This document shows, in pieces, positions 6,851 to 15,053 of a stretch of 41,291 nucleotides of DNA. The notes under the pieces were generated by a model, which was not told the DNA's origin, made no database searches, and was given only the letters and a program-made list of their open reading frames with translations. This DNA comes from Bradyrhizobium diversitatis (GTDB lineage: Bacteria > Pseudomonadota > Alphaproteobacteria > Rhizobiales > Xanthobacteraceae): NCBI RefSeq assembly GCF_016031635.1, contig NZ_JACEGD010000052.1, forward strand, positions 1 through 41,291. The letters are read 5' to 3'. How positions within the stretch are numbered: the stretch's first letter is position 1; every line of letters starts with the position of its first letter. The translations under genes were made by a program, and so were the position numbers.

Positions 6851-7973
6851 CTACATCGCATCTTTGACGCGCGTAATTTCGCTAGCCAGGTAGGAGGAAA
6901 GGCCGGCAGCCTCTGGCGAGAAACGCTGAAGGAAAGCTCGTGCGGCGGAAGCATCCATGTCCTTGTTGATACTTTGTCCAGCAACTATGCCAGCTGTGTG
7001 ACGCGAAAGACCTAAGCTCATCAGCTGAATCATTGTTTGAGAAGCTGCGCCAAGTTCTAGGTAAAGCGTTAGAGCAGGGATCTTTGTTGCGCTTGAAGCG
7101 TGATCGCAATCAATCAAGGCGCGTTTTAGGACTGCAGTATAGCATCCCAGCAAGTTAACGTAACGAAAGCGAAGATCGCTCTCAATGTCAGTTAGAACCT
7201 CTCTTATTACAGTGCGGTTACTTCGCGATCGACCTTTCTTCTCGTGATATTTTATCGCCTCGTCGATTATCGAGGGAAGCGATTCGCCACGCATCCAGCG
7301 AAGAGCGAGCGGTGCCCAATATAGATGGTGCCGCCCAGAGTTGAGCTCTAAATATTTGTGTACTCGCGCAAAGACTGGCCTCAGTTTGTTCAACGCATCC
7401 ATAAACGGAGAGCTTGGGTGAGGTGGAATGAGGTACTCGGCACCTTTTTCTCGGATTTTCTCCACCATGTACTCGTACAATTGTTGTTGCCGAAAAGCAG
7501 ATATCTGCGGGCTGGCGTCTAACGTATCAACGTCGATGCTTATTTGAGAACTCGCAGTCTCCAATGCTTGGCGCATTTGCGTGCGTGCATCGGGTGATAG
7601 AGTCGCGACTCGATCGAATGTTTCGTCGAGTTGACCGCGCCTTAGCCTCATCCCCCAAGCGGATTATTCGAGCGTAATCCTTCAACGGATCAGCATTCTC
7701 TAAAAGAGGGGCGTATAGCTTTTGGGGAAGGCAGTACGGGATAAGGCAGTCGTAAAGATATTCGACAAACTCGCCGATGGTTGGCACTCCATCTGCAAAT
7801 GATATGTAGTAAAATTTGCCCGCTAATCGATGCTGTCCTGTGGACCAATTGTATGGAATTTCCTTCAGCCTAATTCCCAGGCTGGAGTGATCCTTCAATA
7901 AGTCTAGGATTGCGGCGGCTAAGGCCACATCAGATAAGGCTGAATCCGATCCGCCCGTAACCTTCTTGGTCAA
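6851..7973 (-). pseudogene. Broken lower-GC locus, helicase C-terminus-like (defence-system remnant?)
   Basis: Two overlapping minus-strand frames form one disrupted unit. The first starts at TTG 7973 (AGGGGGA seven bases upstream) and reads GKFYYISFADGVPTIGEFVE, then YLYDCLIPYCLPQKL and DYARIIRLG. At a run of five G (7652-7656) it slips into ARSTRRN text and stops at 7527. The second frame resumes at 7651 and runs 266 residues to 6851, including APLALRWMRGESLPSIIDEA, IESDLRFRYVNLLGCYTAVL, and ALTLYLELGAASQTMIQLMS followed by LGLSRHTAGIV. Removing one G fuses the frames. By recall, the C-terminal part resembles the tail of large DEAD/DEAH helicases of defence loci (HamB-like) and the N-terminal part a DUF1837/HamA-like start. 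No helicase motor motifs are present. Base composition is visibly lower in GC than the flanks. Confidence 0.6.
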
Positions 7974-8071
7974 CGGCTCTTCCCCCTAGCGAGACACTAG
8001 GTTAGATGGCAGGAAAACTCCATTTCGACCATAGGATGAATCGCTCCGAAGAAGCACCTATCGCCCACAAA

Positions 8072-8101
8072 CAAAAACGGCCGGATCTTCCGATCCGGCC
8101 G
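8072..8101 (-). terminator. Rho-independent terminator of rpmB
   Basis: A perfect 9-base-pair stem GGCCGGATC / GATCCGGCC (8079-8087 and 8092-8100) with a TTCC loop. Read on the minus strand it is followed by GTTTTTGTTT. It lies about 70 bases beyond the rpmB stop and in the correct orientation for it. Confidence 0.9.
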
Positions 8102-8172
8102 CAACGCAAACTCTTACTCGGCTAAGCCTACGCCACGCGACGCTACTTAGCCCCCGCCCAATTTCCGAAAAC

Positions 8173-8481
8173 TCAGCTCGCCTGCTTGGCCGGCTGCGCG
8201 TCGCCGACCTTCTTCTGGATGGCGCGCTTCAGCTCGAGGGCGCGCGGCGACAGGTTGTCGGCGTTGGCCTTGAGCAGGAAGGGGTCGAGGCCGCCATTGT
8301 GGTCGACGCTCTTGACCGCGTTGGTGGAGACGCGCAGGCGCACGTTGCGGCCCAGCGCTTCCGAGATGAACGTCACGTTGACGAGGTTCGGCAGGAAGCG
8401 GCGCTTGGTCTTGATGTTGGAGTGGCTGACCTTGTGGCCGACGAGGGGGCCCTTGGCCGTCAGTTCGCAGCGGCGAGACAT
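8173..8481 (-). CDS. rpmB: 50S ribosomal protein L28
   Basis: A 102-residue ribosomal protein starting MSRRCELTAKGPLVGHKVSH, the hallmark N-terminus of bacterial L28 (C-x-LTGKGPxxGNxVSH type). It continues through KTKRRFLPNLVNVTFISEAL and a C-terminal helical extension (LELKRAIQKKVGDAQPAKQA) typical of alphaproteobacteria. Bacterial L28 usually has about 75-100 residues, so this is at the long end. It is monocistronic, with its own hairpin terminator downstream. A long intergenic region upstream separates it from the divergent DUF3108 gene. Confidence 0.96.
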   Translation of the reverse strand: MSRRCELTAKGPLVGHKVSHSNIKTKRRFLPNLVNVTFISEALGRNVRLRVSTNAVKSVDHNGGLDPFLLKANADNLSPRALELKRAIQKKVGDAQPAKQAS

Positions 8482-8650
8482 GGCAAAAATCCTTATCCTG
8501 AACCCCCAACGATCTGCGGCCGCCATTCGGGGCGCCACGGGGGCAAATTCTTTTGTCCTTGCAGGGAGCGGGCGGACGTATAGGGGGGAAGGGGCGGGAC
8601 GTCAAGGTTTTGGGCGGGGATTCGTACCCCGCGCTTTGTCCCACGCGAGG

Positions 8651-8757
8651 TGTCATCGCCCGCGCAGGCGGGCGATCCAGTACGCCGGGGCGGCGCGGCT
8701 GGAGGCGAGGGGCCGCGGCGTACTGGATGTCCCGCCTTCGCGGGGCATGACAGTGGA
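8651..8757. repeat. Palindromic repeat, 'GTACTGGAT' family, copy 1
   Basis: The 450-base gap upstream of rpmB and of the DUF3108 gene contains this element. It opens TGTCATCGCCCGCGCAGGCG, then GGCGATCCAGTACGCCG, and closes with CGGCGTACTGGATGTCCCG and GGGGCATGACAGTGGA, the approximate reverse complement. A second copy with the same arms and different tip sequences lies at 10430-10538. No gene was seen in the rest of the gap, which must carry both promoters. Confidence 0.8.
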
Positions 8758-8932
8758 ATATGGGGGGAGAGGGTTACCGCCCGATCACCAAAACGGCAAT
8801 GATTATCGCGTCTTACCATCACATAAAGGGCGTATTCGCCGCCGAAATATCAGGTGGAGTTCCGGGGCGGATACGTCCGGACACATTGTTTGCCGCGGTT
8901 TTTGGTTTAAGTAACAGCGCATCGCGCCCCGA

Positions 8933-9817
8933 TTGGATAGCTTCGTGCTTGCAACGTCCCATTTTGCGCAGGATTTGCGCTCAGCCCGGCCGCGCCTGGC
9001 CGGCTGGCTGATGGCGCTTTGCGCGCTGGCCCTGGCGTGGGGCGCGGTGCCGGCCGCGGCGCAAGGCAAGCTCGAGGCGCAGTATGAGGCCTCGCTGGCG
9101 GGCATTCCCGTCGGCAAGGGCGCCTGGAACATCGACATCCAGGACGACGTGTTTTCGGCGGCGGCCGCCGGCGGCACCACGGGGCTCTTGAAGTCCTTCA
9201 CGGGCGGCTCGGGCACCGGCGCCTCGCAGGGCCGCGTCGTCAACGGCGCGCTGGTGGCGACCGGCTACCAGGCCTCCACCACCACCCAGAAGAAGACCGA
9301 AGAGATCCGCATCACCCTCGACAAGGGCAATGTGAAGGATTTTGCGATCCTCCCCGAACCGCCGGTCGATCCTGATCGCATCGTCGTCACCGAGGCGCAT
9401 CGCCGCGGCGTCTGGGACCCCATGACGGCCTCGCTGCTGCGCGTGCCCGGCACTGGCGATCCCGTCTCGCCGGACGCCTGCCACAACGGTGCGCCGGTGT
9501 TCGACGGCCGCATGCGCTACGACCTCAAGCTCGATTTCAAGCGCATGGAGACCGTCAAGGCGGAGAAGGGCTACAAGGGCCCGGTCGTCGTGTGCTCGCT
9601 CTATTTCGTGCCGGTCGCGGGCTACATCCCCGATCGTCCCGTGATCAAATACCTCGCCGCCCAGCGCAACATCGAGATCGCCTTCGCCCCGGTCGCCGGC
9701 ACGCGCATCCTGGTTCCGTTCTGGCTGAAAGTGCCGACGCCGCTCGGGCCCGCCTTGCTGGAAGCCACCAGCTTCATCACCTCGGCCCAGCCGCCGCGCG
9801 TCGCCAAGACGCAGTAG
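8933..9817 (+). CDS. DUF3108 domain-containing secreted protein
   Basis: An envelope protein of about 294 residues. A hydrophobic export segment (LAGWLMALCALALAWGAVPA, cut after AAAQG) is followed by KLEAQYEASLAGIPVGKGAW, characteristic of DUF3108, where 'Y-x-A/V-x-L-x-G-I/L-x-I/V-G' opens a beta-sheet domain related to periplasmic lipid-carrier-like folds. Later segments VWDPMTASLLRVPG and YDLKLDFKRME fit the family. Start is uncertain: TTG 8933 (LDSFVLATSHFAQD) keeps a long positively charged N-region, and the first ATG (9011) lies inside the hydrophobic core, leaving a shortened signal peptide. No biochemical role is established for the family. Confidence 0.8.
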   Translation: MDSFVLATSHFAQDLRSARPRLAGWLMALCALALAWGAVPAAAQGKLEAQYEASLAGIPVGKGAWNIDIQDDVFSAAAAGGTTGLLKSFTGGSGTGASQGRVVNGALVATGYQASTTTQKKTEEIRITLDKGNVKDFAILPEPPVDPDRIVVTEAHRRGVWDPMTASLLRVPGTGDPVSPDACHNGAPVFDGRMRYDLKLDFKRMETVKAEKGYKGPVVVCSLYFVPVAGYIPDRPVIKYLAAQRNIEIAFAPVAGTRILVPFWLKVPTPLGPALLEATSFITSAQPPRVAKTQ

Positions 9818-9846
9818 GCGAGGACGGAGTCCCTTCTCTCTCCGCC

Positions 9847-9953
9847 GTCATTCCGGAGCGCGCCGTAGGCGCGAGTCCGGAATCCATCGCGAGACAGTCG
9901 CTGCGGCCCGATGGATTCCGGGCTCGCGCCAAGGGGCGCGCCCCGGAATGACG
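9847..9953. repeat. Palindromic repeat, 'GAATCCAT' family, copy 1
   Basis: Begins GTCATTCCGGAGCGCGCC, continues GAATCCATCG, and returns as CGATGGATTCCGGGCTCGCG and GGCGCGCCCCGGAATGACG. It is the first of three palindromic elements filling the 826-base gap between the DUF3108 gene and the helicase gene. A second copy lies at 28933-29036. No coding sequence was seen here. Confidence 0.8.
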
Positions 9954-10050
9954 AAAGAATTCGGGTCCAAAACAGACCCCAATTATTTCAATCACTTACC
10001 TACTGTGCATGGGGTTGTTTTCGCGAAAAAGGCGCCCGCTCAGCACCCGC

Positions 10051-10138
10051 GTCATGGCCGGGCTTGTCCCGGCCATCCACGTCCTTGCTGCGCGGGGTCG
10101 AGAACGTGGATGCCCGGGACGAGCCCGGGCATGACGGC
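10051..10138. repeat. Palindromic repeat, 'CCACGTxCxTG' type
   Basis: GTCATGGCCGGGCTTGTCCC then GGCCATCCACGT, mirrored by ACGTGGATGCCCGGGACGAG then CCCGGGCATGACGGC. The tip is CCTTGCTGCGCGGGGTCGAG. It is another hairpin class in the same non-coding gap; only one copy occurs in the window. Confidence 0.75.
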
Positions 10139-10429
10139 AGAGCGAGACAAACGGGAATCCATTTGACTCCTCCCCGATTCTGATTCGACTCCGCTCCGTC
10201 CCCAGCTTTAACCGATACGGTCGCTTGTGCGACCGCGCAAAACTCCATCTAGTGCACAACCAACGCGAGTCCCGCGACATGTTGCGAGAACGGAACGGGA
10301 CTCAACGGGGAGTCAGCGATTCGGCCGCGATTCGTTCTAGAGTCGTTCCGAAGCTTAAGGCGAACGGGAAAAGCGTCGCAAAGTGAAACAGTTGCGGAGG
10401 ATTCGGCGAGGGCGTTCCCGCACCCACGG

Positions 10430-10538
10430 TGTCATCGCCCGGCTTGACCGGGCGATCCAGTACGCCGAGGCGGTTGTGGTCGAGCGGAGAGGCCGCGCCG
10501 TACTGGATGCCCCGGTCGAGCCGGGGCATGACAGTGGA
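10430..10538. repeat. Palindromic repeat, 'GTACTGGAT' family, copy 2
   Basis: Same arms as the element at 8651: TGTCATCGCCCGGCTTGACC, GGCGATCCAGTACGCCG, then GCCGTACTGGATGCCCCGG and GGGGCATGACAGTGGA. The outer 17-18 bases of stem differ in a compensated way (CGGCTTGACCG against CGGTCGAGCCG), suggesting that the fold, not the exact sequence, is maintained. It ends about 100 bases before the helicase start codon. Confidence 0.8.
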
Positions 10539-10643
10539 GCGTGGTTGCCGCGCAGCGTTCGGAGACATGGCGGACACCCAGCCCCCCGCCCGCCTCATCC
10601 AGCACTGACATTCGCCCCAATCGCCACTACCTAATCCCCAGAC

Positions 10644-13600
10644 ATGGCTTTTTCCTCCTCCCCCTTCGCCTCCGAGCGCGCACCGTCCGATCGCGTGTCT
10701 GGCGCCGGCGTCACTGCGGTGCTCGGACCGACCAACACCGGCAAGACCCATCTCGCCATCGAGCGGATGCTCGCGCATCCCTCCGGCATGATCGGCCTGC
10801 CGCTGCGCCTGCTCGCGCGCGAGGTCTACAACAAGATCGCCGCCAGGGCCGGCGAGGCCAGCGTCGCGCTCGTCACCGGCGAGGAGAAGATCAAGCCGAA
10901 GAACCCGCGCTATTGGGTCTCCACCGTCGAGGCGATGCCGCGCGACCTCGACGTCTCCTTCCTCGCCGTCGACGAGGTCCAGATCGCCGCCGATCTCGAG
11001 CGCGGCCACGTCTTCACCGATCGCATCCTCAACCGCCGCGGCCGCGACGAGACGCTGCTGCTCGGGGCTGCGACGATGCGCCCGATCATCGAGCGCCTGT
11101 TGCCGGGCGTGTCCATGATCACGCGTCCCAGGCTGTCGCAGCTCGAATTCGCCGGCGACCGCAAGATCACGCGCCAGCCGCGCCGCACCGCCATCGTCGC
11201 GTTCTCCGCCGATGAAGTCTACGCCATCGCCGAGCTGATCCGCCGCCAGCACGGCGGCGCCGCCGTGGTGCTGGGATCGCTGTCGCCCCGCACGCGCAAT
11301 GCGCAGGTGGCGATGTTCCAGAACGGCGATGTCGACTATCTCGTCGCCACCGACGCCGTCGGCATGGGCCTCAATCTCGACGTCGACCACGTCGCCTTCG
11401 CCTCCGACCGCAAGTTCGACGGCTACCAGTTCCGCCGCCTGACGCCGGCCGAGTTCGCGCAAGTCGCCGGCCGTGCCGGCCGCGCCACCCGCAACGGCAC
11501 CTTCGGCACCACGGGCCGCTGCGCGCCGTTCGAGCCCGAGCTCGTCAACGCGCTGCAGAACCACACCTTCGATCCGGTGAAGGTGCTGCAATGGCGCAAT
11601 TCGAAGCTGGATTTCTCCTCGCTCGGCGCGCTCCAGGTGTCGCTGAACCTCGCCCCCGGCCACGAGGCGCTGACGCGCGCGCCCATCGCCGAGGACATGC
11701 GCGTGCTCGACCACGCCGCCCGCGACGGCGAGGTGCGCGATATCGCGCATGGCAAGGCCGCCGTGGAACGGCTCTGGGAAACCTGCCAGGTCCCCGACTA
11801 CAGGAAACTGTCGCCCGCCGCCCATGCCGAGCTGGTGACGACGCTGTACGGCTTCCTGATGCGGAAGGGCTGCATTCCCGATGCCTGGTTCGAGTCCCAG
11901 GTCACCCAGGCCGACCGCATCGACGGCGATATCGACACGCTGTCGGCCCGAATCGCGCAAATCCGCACCTGGACCTTCGTCGCCAACCGCCCGGACTGGC
12001 TGAGAGACCCCGAACGCTGGCAGGGGATCGCGCGGGAGGTCGAAAATAAATTATCGGATGCGCTCCATGAACGCTTGACTGAGCGTTTCGTTGATCGCCG
12101 GACCAGTGTATTGATGCGCCGCCTGCGGGAGAACACGAGCTTGAATACTGAAATCGGCAAGACCGGCGAAGTCATCGTCGAAGGCCATGTCATCGGCCGC
12201 CTCGACGGCTTCACCTTTGCACCGGATGCGGCGGAAGCCGGCTCCGATGCGAAAGCCTTGCAGGCCGCAGCGCAAGCGGTGCTCGCCGGCGAGATCAACG
12301 CGCGCGCCGAGAAGCTCGGCAATGCGCCGGACGAGCAGTTCGTGCTGACCTCCGAAGGCATCATCCGCTGGACCGGCGATGCCGTGGCGCGGCTGTCTGC
12401 CGCAGACGACGCGCTGCATCCGCGCATCCGCATCATCTCCGACGAGCGCCTGACCGGCGGCCCCCGCGACAAGGTGCAGGCGCGGCTCGAGCTCTGGCTC
12501 AAGACGCATATCGAGAAACTGCTCGGGCCGATGTTCGAGCTGTCGAAGGCCGAGGACGTCACCGGCATTGCCCGCGGCATCGCCTATCAGCTGGTCGAGG
12601 CGCTCGGCGTGCTCGAGCGCCCGAAGATCGCCAGCGAGCTGAAGGATCTCGACCAGTCCTCGCGCGCGACCTTGCGGAAATACGGCGTCCGCTTCGGCGC
12701 CTATCACATCTATTTCCCCGGCCTGCTCAAGCCCGCCGCGCGTGCACTCGCTGCGCTGCTCTGGGCGCTGAAGCAGGACAACGTCGATCTCTCCGCGCTC
12801 TCGGGCGCGCAGCATCTGGCGTCGTCGGGCCGCACCTCGTTCCCGGTCGACAAGCAGCTGCCGCGCGATGCCTATCGCGTGCTCGGCTACAAGCAGGCCG
12901 GCGAGCGCGCCGTGCGCGTCGACATCCTGGAACGCCTCGCCGATCTGATCCGCCCGGCGCTGGCCTGGCGCGACAACTCGCCCGGCGAAAAGCCCGCCGG
13001 CGCCTTCGACGGCCGCAGCTTCGTGGTTACGCAGGCGATGACCTCGCTCACGGGTTCAGCCGGCGAAGACTTTGCCTCCGTGCTGCGCGCGCTCGGCTAT
13101 CGCATGGAGAAGCGTCCGCCGCTGCCGCCAAAGCCGGTTGTCGTCGAAACGGTTGCGGCCGAAACGCCGCCCGCAGAGGGCAGCGCGGAGAGTTCGACCG
13201 AGACTTCGACCGAGACCGCGGCGGAGGCCGTTGCCGGCCTGCCGGCGGAGACGACCGTCTCCCCCGAAGCCGCTGACCAGGCCGTCACGGTCGAAGACGC
13301 GCCCGGCATGGAGCCGCACGACGAGCCCGCCCATGAGGAGCCGGCGCTCGAAGCCTCTCCCGAGATCCCCGTCACGCCCGAAGATGCTCCCGGCATTGCG
13401 CCGCCGGCAGAAGAGGCTGTGACGTCCCCCGATGCTGCGACGTCCCCCGAGGCTGAGGGGCTCGAAGCCGCTCCGGCCGAGACCGCCGCCATCGAAGCCG
13501 CTGCCTCGCCCGATGCTGCTGCGCCGGTCGAGGCCGCGGCGACAGCCGCCGAGCCCGTGCTTGTCGAGGTCTGGCGCCCGGCCGGCCGTCACGAGGATCG

Positions 13601-14090
13601 CAAGCCGCGCCACGAGCGCCATCGCCACCAGCGTCACCGCAATCAGCGTTCGCGGCCCGGCGCTGAGGCTGGCGCTGCGCCCGATGCAGCGAGCGCCGCG
13701 CCCGGCGAAGCAGCCGACGGCGCGAAGCCGGGCCATCGTCACGGCGGCGGTCGCCGCGATGGCGGCAGGGACTTCCGCAAGGCGCGCGAAGGCGCAGCGG
13801 ACGGCACGCCGCGTCCCGAGGGCCGCGACGACAGGAATCGTCGTTTCGAGGGCAAGGGCGGCGACAAGGATCGCAACCGCGACAAGGGCAAGTTCGGTGG
13901 AGACCGCGACAAGGGCCGCGACAACCGTGGCCGTGACCGCGACAAGGGCCGCGACCGCCAGGGTGGTCCGTCGCTCCGTCCCTACGCCTCGAGCGCAGGC
14001 CCCCGCGAGCGCGACCGCCCGGCCGATCCGAACTCGCCCTTCGCCAAGCTTGCCGCGCTGAAGGAGCAGCTGTCCGGCCGGAAGGAGTAA
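10644..14090 (+). CDS. SUV3-type DExH RNA helicase with long low-complexity tail
   Basis: A 1148-residue SF2 helicase resembling mitochondrial SUV3, the RNA-degradosome helicase. Visible motifs are Walker A GPTNTGKT (residues 28-35), the DEVQ box (110-113), ATDAVGMGLNLD (235-246) and motif VI QVAGRAGRAT (273-282). A SUV3-like C-terminal region continues to about residue 830. The last 300 residues are disordered: first Glu/Ala/Pro-rich (SAESSTETSTETAAEAV), then Arg/His/Lys/Asp-rich (HRHQRHRNQR, repeated RDKGRDNRGRDRDKG). They end in a more ordered tail SPFAKLAALKEQLSGRKE. The acidic-then-basic tail suggests RNA or partner binding. The start ATG 10644 is the only reasonable one. An S4 protein, ferredoxin and CarD gene follow in the same direction. 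Confidence 0.92.
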   Translation: MAFSSSPFASERAPSDRVSGAGVTAVLGPTNTGKTHLAIERMLAHPSGMIGLPLRLLAREVYNKIAARAGEASVALVTGEEKIKPKNPRYWVSTVEAMPRDLDVSFLAVDEVQIAADLERGHVFTDRILNRRGRDETLLLGAATMRPIIERLLPGVSMITRPRLSQLEFAGDRKITRQPRRTAIVAFSADEVYAIAELIRRQHGGAAVVLGSLSPRTRNAQVAMFQNGDVDYLVATDAVGMGLNLDVDHVAFASDRKFDGYQFRRLTPAEFAQVAGRAGRATRNGTFGTTGRCAPFEPELVNALQNHTFDPVKVLQWRNSKLDFSSLGALQVSLNLAPGHEALTRAPIAEDMRVLDHAARDGEVRDIAHGKAAVERLWETCQVPDYRKLSPAAHAELVTTLYGFLMRKGCIPDAWFESQVTQADRIDGDIDTLSARIAQIRTWTFVANRPDWLRDPERWQGIAREVENKLSDALHERLTERFVDRRTSVLMRRLRENTSLNTEIGKTGEVIVEGHVIGRLDGFTFAPDAAEAGSDAKALQAAAQAVLAGEINARAEKLGNAPDEQFVLTSEGIIRWTGDAVARLSAADDALHPRIRIISDERLTGGPRDKVQARLELWLKTHIEKLLGPMFELSKAEDVTGIARGIAYQLVEALGVLERPKIASELKDLDQSSRATLRKYGVRFGAYHIYFPGLLKPAARALAALLWALKQDNVDLSALSGAQHLASSGRTSFPVDKQLPRDAYRVLGYKQAGERAVRVDILERLADLIRPALAWRDNSPGEKPAGAFDGRSFVVTQAMTSLTGSAGEDFASVLRALGYRMEKRPPLPPKPVVVETVAAETPPAEGSAESSTETSTETAAEAVAGLPAETTVSPEAADQAVTVEDAPGMEPHDEPAHEEPALEASPEIPVTPEDAPGIAPPAEEAVTSPDAATSPEAEGLEAAPAETAAIEAAASPDAAAPVEAAATAAEPVLVEVWRPAGRHEDRKPRHERHRHQRHRNQRSRPGAEAGAAPDAASAAPGEAADGAKPGHRHGGGRRDGGRDFRKAREGAADGTPRPEGRDDRNRRFEGKGGDKDRNRDKGKFGGDRDKGRDNRGRDRDKGRDRQGGPSLRPYASSAGPRERDRPADPNSPFAKLAALKEQLSGRKE
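13878..13961 (+). repeat. In-frame CGCGACAAGGGC codon repeats
   Basis: The block CGCGACAAGGGC (Arg-Asp-Lys-Gly) occurs at 13878, 13905 and 13938, separated by related codons, inside the basic tail of the helicase gene. Exact repeats within a disordered RNA-binding-type tail are prone to slippage. Tail length probably differs between strains. Confidence 0.75.
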
Positions 14091-14163
14091 CGTCGCGTTT
14101 TCAGGCGACGTACGGAGCGGTTCGCGTGAAGACAATGCGTCGGAAGGAGCAAGGAGTAGAGTC

Positions 14164-14436
14164 ACGACGACCGAGCGGCAGCGCCTCGACAAATGGCTGT
14201 GGCATGCGCGGGTGGTGAAGGCGCGCACCTCCGCCGCCGAGCTCGTCGTCACCGGCCATGTCCGCATCAACGGCGCGCGCGAGACCTCGCCGGGGCATGC
14301 CGTCAAGATCGGCGACGTGCTCACCGTCGCGCTCGATCGCACGGTGCGCGTCCTGAAGGTGACGGGCTTCAACGAACGCCGCGGCGATGCTGCCTCGGCA
14401 CGGGTGCTCTATGAGGAGCTCGGGACGCGCAATTAA
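14164..14436 (+). CDS. S4-domain RNA-binding protein (Hsp15-like), probable ACG start
   Basis: A small RNA-binding protein. It holds RLDKWLWHARVVKARTSAAE, the first helix of an S4 domain as in Hsp15, followed by LVVTGHVRINGARETSPGHA, VKIGDVLTVALDRTVRVLKV and a C-terminal ERRGDAASARVLYEEL. Hsp15 binds free 50S subunits carrying nascent chains. The conserved N-terminal helix lies upstream of the first GTG (14212), so that codon cannot be the true start. AAGGAG at 14151-14156 is followed after seven bases by ACG at 14164, exactly where homologous proteins would have Met (x-TTERQRLDKW). The start codon therefore seems to be ACG, giving about 90 residues. It follows the helicase gene by 73 bases. 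Confidence 0.75.
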   Translation, partial: TTTERQRLDKWLWHARVVKARTSAAELVVTGHVRINGARETSPGHAVKIGDVLTVALDRTVRVLKVTGFNERRGDAASARVLYEELGTRN

Positions 14437-14568
14437 TTGCGCCTTGTATTCATTTCTTGGTCGATCAAACGGCGCAAAGCCGTCATGATCGGCCTTCCCG
14501 ATCTTGCGGCGCCGGGCCATCCGCGCTACGCAAGCCACGACTTTTAAAAGAGCTTTTCGGAGCGTTGG

Positions 14569-14907
14569 ATGACTTACGTCGTCACTGAAAACTGCATCAA
14601 GTGCAAGTACACCGACTGCGTCGAGGTCTGCCCGGTCGATTGCTTCTACGAAGGCGACAACATGCTCGTCATCCACCCCGACGAGTGCATCGATTGCGGC
14701 GTGTGCGAGCCGGAATGCCCCGCCGACGCCATCAAGCCGGACACGGAACCGGGCCTGGAAAAGTGGCTGCAGGTCAACGCCGACTACGCCAAGAGCTGGC
14801 CCAACATCACCCAGAAGAAAGAATCGCCCGCCGACGCCAAGGAATTCGACGGCATGGAAGGCAAGTTCGAGAAATATTTTTCTCCGAACCCGGGCTCGGG
14901 GGACTAA
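14569..14907 (+). CDS. fdxA: 7Fe-8S ferredoxin
   Basis: A 112-residue ferredoxin with the N-terminal ENCIKCKYTDCVEVCPVDCF and the second cluster motif CIDCGVCEPECPADAI. Together these supply ligands for one [3Fe-4S] and one [4Fe-4S] cluster, as in the Azotobacter FdI/FdxA class. The remaining half (EPGLEKWLQVNADYAKSWPN, ITQKKESPADAKEF) is the standard C-terminal extension. It acts as a cytoplasmic electron carrier; the partner is unknown. The 132-base upstream gap likely holds its own promoter; no clear boxes were identified. The gene lies between the S4 gene and carD, an order I believe is common in the Bradyrhizobium group. Confidence 0.95.
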   Translation: MTYVVTENCIKCKYTDCVEVCPVDCFYEGDNMLVIHPDECIDCGVCEPECPADAIKPDTEPGLEKWLQVNADYAKSWPNITQKKESPADAKEFDGMEGKFEKYFSPNPGSGD

Positions 14908-14975
14908 TTCGCGCCCAAACTTAACCCTAATAGCGGCGCTGCCGCCGAAAACCAGCCCTCAAGACCCCTAAATCA

Positions 14976-15003
14976 TTGATTTTTGCGGGAAATGTGCTAT
15001 ATT
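14976..15003 (+). promoter_or_regulatory. Candidate sigma-70 promoter of the carD gene
   Basis: TTGATT at 14976-14981 and TATATT at 14998-15003 are separated by 16 bases. The stretch is unusually AT-rich for this window. Transcription would begin near 15010, about 45 bases before the GTG at 15054 and 240 before the ATG at 15252. Confidence 0.55.
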
Positions 15004-15053
15004 GAGCACATTAAGCCGAACCCCGTCAGCCCGTTTGGCCCCTCAGGGTTCCC

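Noticed and set aside
10302..11960. A 552-codon minus-strand frame opposite the helicase gene
   Set aside because: It runs across a palindromic repeat and the start of a clear helicase; the encoded text lacks any domain and is His/Asp/Arg-biased.
14212..14436. GTG 14212 as start of the S4 protein
   Set aside because: It removes the conserved RLDKWLWHAR helix and has no ribosome-binding site.
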